In this document: piece by piece, positions 20,001 through 28,975 of the stretch
Position numbering within the stretch: position 1 is the stretch's first letter
Layout: each line of letters begins with the position of its first letter
Source: Chamaecyparis obtusa
Lineage: Eukaryota > Streptophyta > Pinopsida > Cupressales > Cupressaceae
NCBI GenBank assembly: GCA_027943335.1
Contig: BSBK01001581.1
Coordinates: 881,001-945,000, forward strand
DNA: 64,000 nt
Direction of reading: 5' to 3'
The notes under the pieces: generated by a model
Told to the model about the DNA's origin: nothing
The model's input: the letters and a program-made list of their open reading frames with translations, nothing else
Databases searched by the model: none
Made by a program: the position numbers and the translations under genes

Positions 20001-22983
20001 TGAATCTAAAATTGTTCAACCTAGTGAATCTATAGCACCTACAGTCCCTTCTAATTCATATGGTCCAGGAAACAAATTGATAGCCAAGATGGGATATTCT
20101 AGTCAAGGACCTCTAGGAATTAGGGGAAAGGGTCTTGTGACCCCCATTTCACATATTGGTCGAGCCAAAAAAGATACTGGTGGCATAGGGTTTAAAAAGA
20201 AACCCTATCATCTCAGAGGTGGTTGTTCTCATGTCATAGAACAAATTGCACCAGGAGAACCCCTTCTTAAGAAAGAAGAAACAAAACCCTCTGATGATGA
20301 TTCGGATAGCTCTGAGCTTATCCCCTATGAAAAATTGCCTAAAGAGATCAAAGATCTTCTTGATGATACAGATGATCCTATCAGAAGAATTAATGTAGTA
20401 GAAACACAAGAACCTACTGTAGCGCAAGAGATGGTTGTACCACAAGAACCAGCCAATCTCGAAGGCAATCAAACTAATCAACAAGCAGGGGGTAGTTATT
20501 CTGACACTGATTCCCATGAATATGAATTCAAGTCAGAGACTGAGGGTAATCCTTCTTGGGGTATTCATCCTGATTTCACGCACTTTCTAAGATTTCCTAG
20601 AGATTCTAAATCAGAAGATGAGTCAAATGATTATGAATGGGGTGCCATTCCAGAAGAAGATGAGCTTATAACAGAGAAATCTATTGATGTTATTCACCAA
20701 TTTGTCTCTCAACCCAACGTAGGTCTAGAGCGAAACAATGAACTTAACGTGTCTGATCCACCTATGGCTGAAGAGGACTCCTATGATGATGTTGAGCCTA
20801 TTCACGAATTGAACATTCTGAGTTGTAATATCACCTTTGAACTTGAGCATCAGGTTAGGACCAATGATGACATATCCACATCCGTGAACACCATATCCCA
20901 AGCCTTTCCCGCTTTGACTATCCAACGCCCTGATCTTATCGACCAAACTTCCACCAACCCAAACCATGGTATGTATACCTTCCCAAATGACTATGCCCTT
21001 GCCTGCTACCTCAATGCAGTTGAGCCTATGAGTACTTCCATCAGTGAACCGAGTGTCAGCATGATTGAGTCGGACATCAAATATCTTAGTCAAAAAAACA
21101 AGAGTAAAAAGAAAAAGAAAAAGAGTTCTGAGGGTGAAAACCACTTTGTGGCAGTCTCAGAACTGACAAAAGTAAAAAGAAAAGACGTATCTGAAGGTGA
21201 AAACCTCTCTGAGGCACCTAAGGATGAGATATTTGATGTCCTTCCAAGTCATTTACAGGATAGATCTCCAGTTCTGATTGAGCCAACTCAATCCATCAAT
21301 TTGGGTACAACAGAGGAACCACAATTGGTACATGTAGCACAATCTCTATCAGATGAAGAGAAACAAAAATTCACTACCTTCTTATCAGAGAAAAAGATCA
21401 ACTTTGCATGGAAATATTTAGATATGCCAGGATTGGATCCCAATCTCATTATGCACCATCTATCCATTGCTCCCGGAGTAAAACCAATCAAACAAAAATT
21501 GAGAAAGATGCATCCTCATGTCGCACTCTTAGTCAAAGCAGAACTAGAAAAACTCCTAAAAGCTGGATTCATCCGTGTCATCGACTATGCTGAGTGGATT
21601 TCCAACATTGTACCTATTTCAAAACCAGATGGTTCAATCAGAGTGTGCACAGACTTTAGAGATGTGAACAGAGCATGCCCTAAGGATGACTTTCCACTAC
21701 CTAACATTGATATGATAGTGGACATGACTGCGGGCTATGAAATGTATTCCTTAATGGATGGCTTTTCTGGATACAACCAAATCAAAATCGCTCCAGAAGA
21801 TCAAGAGAAAACAACTTTCACATGTGCGTGGGGAACTTTCTGTTGGAATGTTATGCCATTCGGACTAAAAAATGCTGGAGCTACATATCAAAGAGCAATG
21901 ACATCTATTTTTCATGATATGATGCATAGAACAATGGAGGATTATGTAGATGATACCTTGGCAAAATCCATGATTAGAACTGAACATCTAACAGACTTGA
22001 GCATGATCCTCGATAGAATGGAAAAATTTAGTCTTCGACTAAATCCTAAAAATTGTGCTTTTGGAGTCACTTCTGGAAAGCTCCTAGGATACATCGTCTC
22101 CAAGAAAGGCATTGAAGTTGATCCAGCTAAGGTCAAGGCTATAATAGAGATGAAACCTCCCACAAATATTAGTCAAATGAGGACGTTGCAAGGCAGAGTT
22201 CAATCTATCAGAAGATTCATATCACAGCTAGCGGACATCTCACAGCCTTTTACAAAAACATTACATAAAGGTGTGACCTTTGCATGGAATGAAGAATGTG
22301 AGAACAACTTTAAACATATCAAGAAGTATCTATCAAATCCACCTATATTGATGCCTCCTATTCATGGGAAGCCATTAATATTATATGTCTCCGCAACAGA
22401 TACATCACTGGGGGCATTGCTAGCACAGCATGATGAGAACAAGAAAGAAAGAGCCATCTACTATATCAGCCGAACTTTAGTGGCCTATGAGAAGAACTAC
22501 TCAATGATAGAGAAGGCCTGTCTCGCTGTGATCTTTGCATCACAGAAATTGAGACACTACATGTTAGCTCATACTACTCATTTGGTAGCTAAAATTGATC
22601 CACTGAAATATCTCCTAAGCAAAGCTGCCCTCACAGGTAGACTAGCTAAATGGGTCATGCTCTTGAGCGAATTTGACATTGAATATGTTGAAAGAAAAGC
22701 TATCAAAGGACAGGTCATTGCTGATCAATTAGCTGAAGCACCACTGTTTGATGATACACCCATGCAAATGGAATTTCCCGATTCCTCTATCATGCACCTC
22801 TCTTCTAGAGCATGGCGATTATTCTTTGATGGCTCCTACACACAGAATGGATCCGGAGTAGGCATATTGTTCATTACTCCTCAAGGATACTCGATACCCA
22901 AAGCATTCAGATTAAAGTTTCCTTGCACAAACAATATTGTTGAATATGAGGCACTTCTCAATGGTATGAAAATGGCAATATAG
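17095..22983 (+). CDS. Gag-pol polyprotein of element A up to an in-frame TAG (gag, PR, RT, gRNH, start of aRNH)
   Basis: The start is ATG 17095 (MVETRASSHKK). The frame is open 48 bp further upstream, but only with a TTG. Gag: capsid core around 17700-18150 (LKQYPGESFLTFLKRWRKK) and a C-x2-H type knuckle, CAFHRTKGHRTNGC (about 18575-18620). Protease: VLIDGGAGLNICS (about 19320) and LLGRPWIHEM (about 19545). A G-patch-like segment (20065-20210) and an acidic, Lys-rich linker follow. RT: 21400-22100, with the catalytic YVDD at 21943-21954. Gypsy RNase H: SATDTSLGALLAQ (about 22390) to VIADQLAE (about 22740). Archaeal-type RNase H: FFDGSYTQNGSG (about 22820) and NNIVEYEALLNG (about 22940). TAG at 22981 cuts this domain, where B has Glu. 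The same frame then continues, so the product is truncated before integrase unless the stop is read through. Confidence 0.93.
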   Translation: MVETRASSHKKSEETSQNLLLTNTPGPTLEQLIKSGIYEDDGLGNFRLKIGYRPPLSTHRGNQQTLPQSIPGSPKTPTMSQAGTNHGFLGVGSQGHHSQHNADQDPTPSEIHRCQNDDEFKRMMRHFLKMDRETYFLQLAQEGAKLPPHFNVEDIITHEEETPMTAIMNQLHAMQVKMNKIEKEKEPKEFSMEALCPFPFDKDLYMPPFPKRVEIPKYEKYDGHSDPQDHVREFCTQSMEFMHEPTYLMRLFPRSLGGASIQWFSRLPSTIKTFEELIKLFYQQYSYNIQHPITMIDICNLKQYPGESFLTFLKRWRKKFSLYARPIPEMEKLEIFINNLVPELNYPLQMQDHVSFDKMVDNAIKIEKVLVKKGEITLQKDKSESGSSSKDKNKTWNRNKGIISDGVVDTIHTPSKAPAYNLTLATKAIEASEQKSAEPSPKKPFKRWDNKRKFTPLGESLESTLRTLIADNMISLPPIRKPDPDPKPCWWKDNEFCAFHRTKGHRTNGCFHLKHTIQDLIDQGDITIDNLTSNNDHTAFTEPFPQHGKGVSTSQPNMGAKVNYAYPGNDVVINMVEPCLSESCNVITIVRRDRNHSSANAVTRSQAQTHLKGQTPNSFDVPKIPFNLTSASKQKVASKSSNPKDTRPTSYSIVQQLQHTNAKISMFELLRISPAHRDILDKALLSSNVPDDLDLDRFQTMVGHLTSPQYISFSEEDDNSLSHPHNQPLHIEVLIQNRRVKRVLIDGGAGLNICSYNLITQLGFSEMAIDPRKKITIKAYDEQERASKGTIVLPIRVGPVIKDTTCQVLDLPLAYNILLGRPWIHEMQAIPSTYHQCLKFPYEGVEVTIPADLSTTCNTLKESADKLVPNNRESSIKQQNVASTSKMDDIAKEINIKENGMGEYTIEPVLSLTSLPISPKSYGQSLKQSKLEPKEPMEAYKRHFVVEQVSKQEFEEDEAVLAWLYKEDSESKIVQPSESIAPTVPSNSYGPGNKLIAKMGYSSQGPLGIRGKGLVTPISHIGRAKKDTGGIGFKKKPYHLRGGCSHVIEQIAPGEPLLKKEETKPSDDDSDSSELIPYEKLPKEIKDLLDDTDDPIRRINVVETQEPTVAQEMVVPQEPANLEGNQTNQQAGGSYSDTDSHEYEFKSETEGNPSWGIHPDFTHFLRFPRDSKSEDESNDYEWGAIPEEDELITEKSIDVIHQFVSQPNVGLERNNELNVSDPPMAEEDSYDDVEPIHELNILSCNITFELEHQVRTNDDISTSVNTISQAFPALTIQRPDLIDQTSTNPNHGMYTFPNDYALACYLNAVEPMSTSISEPSVSMIESDIKYLSQKNKSKKKKKKSSEGENHFVAVSELTKVKRKDVSEGENLSEAPKDEIFDVLPSHLQDRSPVLIEPTQSINLGTTEEPQLVHVAQSLSDEEKQKFTTFLSEKKINFAWKYLDMPGLDPNLIMHHLSIAPGVKPIKQKLRKMHPHVALLVKAELEKLLKAGFIRVIDYAEWISNIVPISKPDGSIRVCTDFRDVNRACPKDDFPLPNIDMIVDMTAGYEMYSLMDGFSGYNQIKIAPEDQEKTTFTCAWGTFCWNVMPFGLKNAGATYQRAMTSIFHDMMHRTMEDYVDDTLAKSMIRTEHLTDLSMILDRMEKFSLRLNPKNCAFGVTSGKLLGYIVSKKGIEVDPAKVKAIIEMKPPTNISQMRTLQGRVQSIRRFISQLADISQPFTKTLHKGVTFAWNEECENNFKHIKKYLSNPPILMPPIHGKPLILYVSATDTSLGALLAQHDENKKERAIYYISRTLVAYEKNYSMIEKACLAVIFASQKLRHYMLAHTTHLVAKIDPLKYLLSKAALTGRLAKWVMLLSEFDIEYVERKAIKGQVIADQLAEAPLFDDTPMQMEFPDSSIMHLSSRAWRLFFDGSYTQNGSGVGILFITPQGYSIPKAFRLKFPCTNNIVEYEALLNGMKMAI

Positions 22984-24564
22984 TGGAGAGTTACAGAGAT
23001 GCACATTCATGGAGACTCACAACGGGTCATCCACCAGGTCAATGATGTGTACCAAACCAAAGATGAAAATCTCATTCCTTACAAGAGAATGGTCGATGAT
23101 CTAAAGAAATACTTCATCTCTATCACATTTGAGCAAATACCCAGAATGGAGAATAAGGCTGCTGATGCAATGGCAACATTATCTACTCTTTTACAACAGC
23201 CTGAACATGAACTACACTACGAGTTCCTGGTGGAAGCCCTATCCTATCCTGCATATGACTCCCCTGAAACCCGCATGATCTGCACTGTTGTAAGTTATGA
23301 CTCATCTCGCTACAAAAATTTGTTCTCCTATCTCCACGACCAAATCATCCCTGAGTCCTTTAACCATTTTGAGAAACGAAACCTTATCCGATCCGCATCC
23401 CGATATGTCATCATTGGTAATGATCTGTACAAACGAGGTCTAGATGGTACACTGCTTAGATGTTTAGAACGAGAAGAGTCTCAACATGCATTAGAGGAAG
23501 TCCATGAGGGTATATGTGGGTCACACTCGAACGGGTTAACGTTAGCTCGAAAACTTATTAGGGCTGGGTATTATTGGCCTGAAATGGAAAAAGAAGCTAT
23601 TAAATTTGCTAAAAACTGTCAACAGTGTCAAGTACATGGCAACTTGATTCATGCTCCAGGGAGAGATCTGATTCCTTTTACTACACAATGGCCTTTTCAA
23701 CAATGGGCATTTGATCTCATAGGTGCTATCCATCCGCACTCTTCTAATGGACATACCCATATAATCACAGCTACAGATTATTTTACAAAATGGGTAGAAG
23801 CAGTTCCTCTAACACAAGCAACGGGGAAACAGATCTCTATGTTCATCCTGAATTACATCATTTGCAGATATGGAATCCCTCACTCTATAATCACAGATAA
23901 CGGGGGACAATTCAAAAACAAGGACCTAGATGACTTATGTGCCAAGTTCAAAATTACTCAACATTGGTCATCTATCTACTATCCTCAAGGGAACGGACAA
24001 GCTGAGGCTTCAAACAAAAATCTCCTGAAGATCTTGCACAGAACAGTGAATAAAACAGGAAGAGACTGGCATCTGATGATCAATCCAGCTCTCTGGGCAT
24101 ACAAAACTAGTATCAGAACGCCTACAGGGGCTACACCTTTCACTTTAGTTTATGGGTCTGAAGCGGTATTGCCTATTGAGGTTGAAATCCCATCACTCAG
24201 AATCAAAATGAATGGACTTGTCACTGATGAAGACTACAGAGTGTCGAGGTTACAAGAACTTGAACTACTAGATGAGCGCAGACAAGCAGCGTATGATCAT
24301 CTCAGAGTGTATCAAAAAAGAATGTCTAGAGGCTACAACAAGAAAGTCAGACATAGAGAATTTGAGGTTGGCGATCTAGTGTTGAGAGAAAATCCTAAAA
24401 ATCAATCACATCGAGAACGCAAGGGGAAGTTCGAACCCAACTGGCTGGGTCCCTTTGTAATCACTGCTACTTTTGGCTCTGGTGCCTATCAACTCTCAAC
24501 GACTGAAGGAGAACAGCTCCGAGAACCAATAAACATTCTCCATCTGAAGAAATTCTACGCCTAA
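22984..24564 (+). CDS. Rest of archaeal-type RNase H and integrase of element A, downstream of the TAG
   Basis: In the same frame as the upstream part, ending at TAA 24562-24564. RNase H completes with IHGDSQRVIHQVN (about 23010) and ENKAADAMATL (about 23160), which give the last two Asp. Integrase has an HHCC zinc finger (HEGICGSHSNG about 23505, then CQQCQ about 23625). The catalytic core has D in ATDYFTKWVEA (about 23775) and TDNGGQFKNK (about 23895), and E in GQAEASNKNL (about 24000). A C-terminal GPF-type module (WLGPFVITATFG, about 24445) ends HLKKFYA. All catalytic residues are present. Loss of expression should come only from the TAG and lack of an internal start. Confidence 0.92.
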   Translation, partial: WRVTEMHIHGDSQRVIHQVNDVYQTKDENLIPYKRMVDDLKKYFISITFEQIPRMENKAADAMATLSTLLQQPEHELHYEFLVEALSYPAYDSPETRMICTVVSYDSSRYKNLFSYLHDQIIPESFNHFEKRNLIRSASRYVIIGNDLYKRGLDGTLLRCLEREESQHALEEVHEGICGSHSNGLTLARKLIRAGYYWPEMEKEAIKFAKNCQQCQVHGNLIHAPGRDLIPFTTQWPFQQWAFDLIGAIHPHSSNGHTHIITATDYFTKWVEAVPLTQATGKQISMFILNYIICRYGIPHSIITDNGGQFKNKDLDDLCAKFKITQHWSSIYYPQGNGQAEASNKNLLKILHRTVNKTGRDWHLMINPALWAYKTSIRTPTGATPFTLVYGSEAVLPIEVEIPSLRIKMNGLVTDEDYRVSRLQELELLDERRQAAYDHLRVYQKRMSRGYNKKVRHREFEVGDLVLRENPKNQSHRERKGKFEPNWLGPFVITATFGSGAYQLSTTEGEQLREPINILHLKKFYA

Positions 24565-27025
24565 GGCATTCAGTGCTTGGTAAATGTCCTGAAAAAAATC
24601 TTAAAAATCAGAAAAAGTCCTGAAAAAATGAACATCTTGGTGAAAACCTAGCAATAGGCACCTTGATGATTCACAAAAAAATAAAAAAAATATCAAAAGT
24701 ACAAAAAAATAAAAAAATATCAAAAGTACAAAAAAATTGAAAAAATGAAAAGTACAAAAAAAATTGAAAAAAGAAAAATACAAAAAAAAAAAGAAAAAAA
24801 AAAGTGCCTTGGTGAAAACCTGGAAACAAGCACCTCGGTAGCAAAAATAGAATCTCTACCAAGATGGTGAAAACTCGGCAAACGGGCACCACTTGTTCCA
24901 AAATGCTCCATCTATCAGCACAATCTTGGTCTTTCCCAGCTTTCAGTCTTGCTTTAGTTTGTACATATCTCCCGGTTTGTTCCTGCATTTCTAGTTTTCA
25001 ATAAGTCAGCCTGTACACCAACCAGCTCAAGCGTTTGCATCCTATCAATGTTCACACTTGGGGGCAATCAATGTCATATCCTATGGTCTCCCATGTATCT
25101 TAGACGTGTCATATCCACTCAGAGTCCTTTGAAGCTTCAAGTTGAGTCAGTCAGTCAGTCTCGTCTCCAGAAAGGATTTTGCATCAACAACAATCAAACA
25201 TCAAAACTCAACTGAAAACAATTTGTGCTTTTCATGCTTTTATCTCCTTGTATGCTTACTGATTCGCATTGAGATTTTTGCATATTATGTCCCTTCGAGC
25301 TCTTCAATGATGTCCTTTACAGGATTTAGAGAGTGATGACTGGGGGCATAATCTTTTCTTTGTCTTCTGCTTGTATGTGAAAATCTAACAGCTTTGGAAA
25401 TTTTGGATTGAAATGGTGTCCGACTGTAAGAGCCTCTATCTCGAATTGGATGGCCATGCGTACCTCGACCATTGATACCCAAAAATATTCAAGGAAGTTT
25501 GATCTAACTATTGTCTTTTTGAGTAAGTTCTTTCTCCTACTGTGGAACGCAATCTTGCCTAAGGATGTGAACGATAAAGGGTCACTACGGGTAATTCACA
25601 TTGGATTTAGAATGATCTCTTGACTGTTTGATGTGTTTGCAATGCAAGGCGTATTCAGGTCATCACGACGTTTATGTTTTGATGCTTGTACAAATTGCTA
25701 TATCAAAATGGACATGATATTCAGGTCATCCTGGCATTTGTGCCTTGATGCTTATATTTAATCCAACATTTTGAAAATAAAGTCAATATTCATATATCCA
25801 TGGTTGTTGTCCAGTGGGTGTTGTATTGATTCTTGCGCATACAAATCGATATTCATATGTCTATGGTTTCATGGCTAGTGGGCATTGTATTGATTTATCC
25901 GGTTACCTAAAAGTTCAATGATGATAACAAATCGACACATGATCAGTGACTAGGTCTTAGGTCTTAGGTTGCATTTCATTTTGCATGTCTCATTGCATTT
26001 TGCATGTTTACATGATCTCACAATGATTAAACGAAATTCAATGCTTAAATGATTTTTCAAATCGCATCTTCAAATCTAACAAGAGCTGAATCTCACACGA
26101 AGGTTCCTCCAATGAAATAGCAAGTAGAATCCTTTTTCGGGATCAAAATTCAAATCTGAGATCATTCATATTATTAACTACTTGCATATTCGACCTTCAA
26201 TCATCACAGAAATCTAGTATTCAACTTAACTGATTATCTTACATCACACTATCAAAATTTCAACTTGGTCAACCATGGTCAACTCATGGTCAAACCTAGT
26301 CAAACTTGGTCTTTTGGGACCTTCCAACAATGCAGAATGCGTTCTCGGATGTAAATAACCACTTCTCAGATCAATTAACATGCTTCTAAACTATCAACGC
26401 TGACTTTTCTTGTCAGATTTCAATTTTAATCCCGAAGGGGGCATGGTATTGCACATCATTCAAAGTCTGTAAATCAAATTCTATCGATCAAGTCTATCAA
26501 TATCTTTCATCAGTGATCAAGACAAACAATCACGTCTAGTCACTGATTCATCAAAAGTCCTCATCGCTCGGGGCAAATCTATCATCACTTGGGGCATATC
26601 AGATTCATCGATCCATATCAATCTGGTATTCTCTTAATCTTGTAATCTGTATCAGTTTTTGCAACCATCAAATCATAGTGTTATTTCCTTGGTTCTTCGG
26701 CAACTAAAGGATTCGGATGTGATACCTGCTAGTTCTGCTAAGACAATCGAGTCTAGAACGGGTCACTCACTTCTTATCAATCCTAAGGTTCAGAATCAAG
26801 CATTTTGACACTTTTTCGCAATAATAGGTTCATTTGCTTCTACAGTGAACATTATCTTTGGTCATTCAAGACCTATTATCTCCATCTTAATTCAATATCA
26901 ATCAACTCCTATCTCAATATCTTTCAATCGGTTTCTATCTTGAGATCGGTTTATCTTTTGAATCAGTTTCATATCTCTATCAAACACAGACTTTCTTTGA
27001 ACCACTGCGCTTCGCACAGTAATTC
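24565..27025 (+). other. 3' untranslated region of element A
   Basis: No gene. Just after the stop, poly-A-rich repeats (24600-24810) alternate with copies of TTGGTGAAAACCT (24639, 24810 and a weaker one near 24865). The same word follows pol in element B. Bases 25640-25900 hold two pairs of short tandem duplications (ATTCAGGTCATC.., ATTCATAT.TC.ATGG). The segment ends in a stem-loop touching the polypurine tract. Element B carries an antisense gene in the matching place; A does not. Confidence 0.6.
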
Positions 27026-27029
27026 AAAG
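26995..27029 (+). other. Two-tier stem-loop adjoining the polypurine tract of A
   Basis: Outer arms CTTTGAA (26995-27001) and TTCAAAG (27023-27029) pair perfectly. Inner arms ACTG-GC and GC-CAGT within 27004-27020 pair with one mismatch around a TTC loop. The 3' outer arm overlaps the first bases of the polypurine tract. Confidence 0.5.
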
Positions 27030-27039
27030 AGGGGCAAAA
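27026..27039 (+). other. Polypurine tract of element A
   Basis: AAAGAGGGGCAAAA directly precedes the TG of the 3' LTR. Element B has the near-identical AAAGAGGGGCAAA. It primes plus-strand DNA. Confidence 0.85.
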
Positions 27040-28315
27040 TGTAATACCCCAAAAATGGGCTATAAGTTCATTAATCTCCTACATCTTCAATTCGAATGAA
27101 ATCGACATCAAAGTCCTAACCTAAGGCACATCTAAACATCATCGAATCATAATTGATTATCTTAAATTTTGCATCGGGGAATATTCCTAGTAATATTCCT
27201 AATTATCTTAATTATCTTTAATTTAATGATTATTTGGCGATAAATCACATTTATCCTAAAAATTTAATTAATTGAATATTTTCATATTTAATTAATTAGA
27301 TTTAATATTTGCCACTTAATTGTGTAATTAAATTTAATTCTATCTATTATTAATTGTATTATTTAATTTTGACAATAAATCGAAATTCCTATCTTTAATT
27401 GATTAAATTCTTATTTAATTAATTAAAGCATGTTGTCATTATTTAATAATATAATTTTTAATAAAAGTTTGAATAAATAGTTAATTAACCCATAAATTAA
27501 TTATTTATTTTCAAAAATCAGTTGAGTTGAGGATAAATCACTTTATTTATTTATTTAATTCTTAATTATTATGCATATTCAAAAGAAACAGTTAAACTCC
27601 AAATCAGAAAATCAATGCAAGTTATTGACTTTTTGGAACTCAACATCCTTTTGGAGTTCAAAAAGCTGATCTAAACTCTAATTTGAGTTAAAAAGCTGTT
27701 TTTGCATGTTTTTGCATGATTTTGAGAATTAACTATCTTTTATGATCAGATAACTCAAAAATCAAGATGAGTTAATTTGAGTGATTTATGGCTTTTATTC
27801 ATGCACCTCCAAAGCCCTGGATTTCTATAAATTAAGGCTCAGCTCTTCACAAATCATCTCATATTTTGCACAATCACGCTGGAGAATTGGAATTGAAGAA
27901 TCAAAGCTCTTGCGAATCGACATCTTTGTGAGATCAATCTTATTTTTGCATTCATATTTCATATCATTGTTAGATTCATAGCATATCAATTTTCAATAGC
28001 ATTCATAGCATATCAATTTCATTTAGCATAGATTTCATATCAGTTTTTACAATTATTATTGCATCATAAAATATCAAAAATATAGATTAATTGCATTTAT
28101 TCCATATCTAGAATTGCATTCAAATCCTTCATTTAGGTGTCGTCTAGGTCACTGATCTCGATTACAATCTGAGAACATTAATCTCGCACCTATTAGAAGG
28201 CAGTAAATCGCTTGGTTAGATTAGATTTCAATTTTGCACGATTGTGATTATCACTAACCTCTAATGTTTTACTGAGTGTTGTGTTTACAGATCAGGTACA
28301 ATTTTCACACACACA
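27040..28315 (+). repeat. 3' LTR of element A (1276 bp)
   Basis: Same as 12889-14161 apart from five substitutions, one inserted base in the TTTTTGCAT run near 27708, and two extra bases (CA) in the terminal CA run. A TATAAAT box lies at 27826-27832. Confidence 0.95.
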
Positions 28316-28320
28316 GAATG
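28316..28320. repeat. Target-site duplication of element A, right copy (GAATG)
   Basis: Exact match to 12884-12888. Confidence 0.9.
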
Positions 28321-28975
28321 AAGCACCAAATGTATATGTCGTATTAATGATCAAGTCGACCCTCATTACATCATTCTATTACAATTTATAGAGATGGGCT
28401 CTTATTTTTGCAGCTAGGGTTTGGCTGTAACTAAAACTTGAAAGTAAATCTAAACTAGAGATTACATTAAAGAAACTACTTCTAAAACTTGGCTAAACTA
28501 CCCTAGCATGGAATTAAACCTCATGCATTACAAATCTTTGAATAAATTATGCATTAAAAACTCAGAAATGGAGCTGGACCTTGTGCATGCACTTGATAAT
28601 CTTCATGTTTCCACCCTTGATCTTTGGCCCCAGCTTCTCCACATGGACCCAATTAAAAGAGATCCCAAAATCATGCACAAATGATCCCAAAAAAGAAGCC
28701 TAGCTGACTGGAAAATGATCTTTGAGATAACTGGAGTAAAACTTTTGGACATGCCAAAAAATGCCCAAATCACGATAGTTGGTCCGAAAAACTCAAGCTC
28801 CAAAATTAACTAAGTACTAAGTCCTCCATCTCCAAAATTTTTGGACTTCAAACTTGTTGATGGCTGAAAAATCTCTAGGGCTGAAATGCCGAAAATCTAC
28901 CTCTACAAAAATGGCTAAGTGGCAAAACTGCATTTTCTATACACAAAATTTGGCAGGTCTTGGACTGGATGCTTA
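28321..28975 (-). other. Non-coding sequence downstream of ghost ORF X
   Basis: On the minus strand it follows the double TAA that ends X. Before A inserted it was continuous with 11825-12883. It may be the 3' region of X, part of the 5' LTR of C, or both; no repeat copy in the window decides. No gene seen. Confidence 0.4.

Larger units (their letters stand above)
12889..28315 (+). mobile_element. Complete young Tat-lineage Ty3/gypsy retrotransposon A
   Basis: A 15.4-kb element with TG..CA LTRs (12889-14161 and 27040-28315), perfect 5-bp target duplication, a tRNA-Lys primer site, long leader, one gag-pol frame, and a polypurine tract. Domain order is gag, PR, G-patch-like, RT, gypsy RNase H, archaeal-type RNase H, integrase, which is the Tat signature. 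The LTRs differ by 5 substitutions (about 0.4%), a 1-bp indel and a 2-bp CA extension at the 3' LTR end. The insertion is recent and the youngest here. The only visible coding lesion is one TAG at 22981-22983. Confidence 0.95.

Noticed and set aside
28321..28975. Possible second LTR copy of element C
   Set aside because: No sequence match to 11825-12883 was seen. It is simply the other side of the A insertion.
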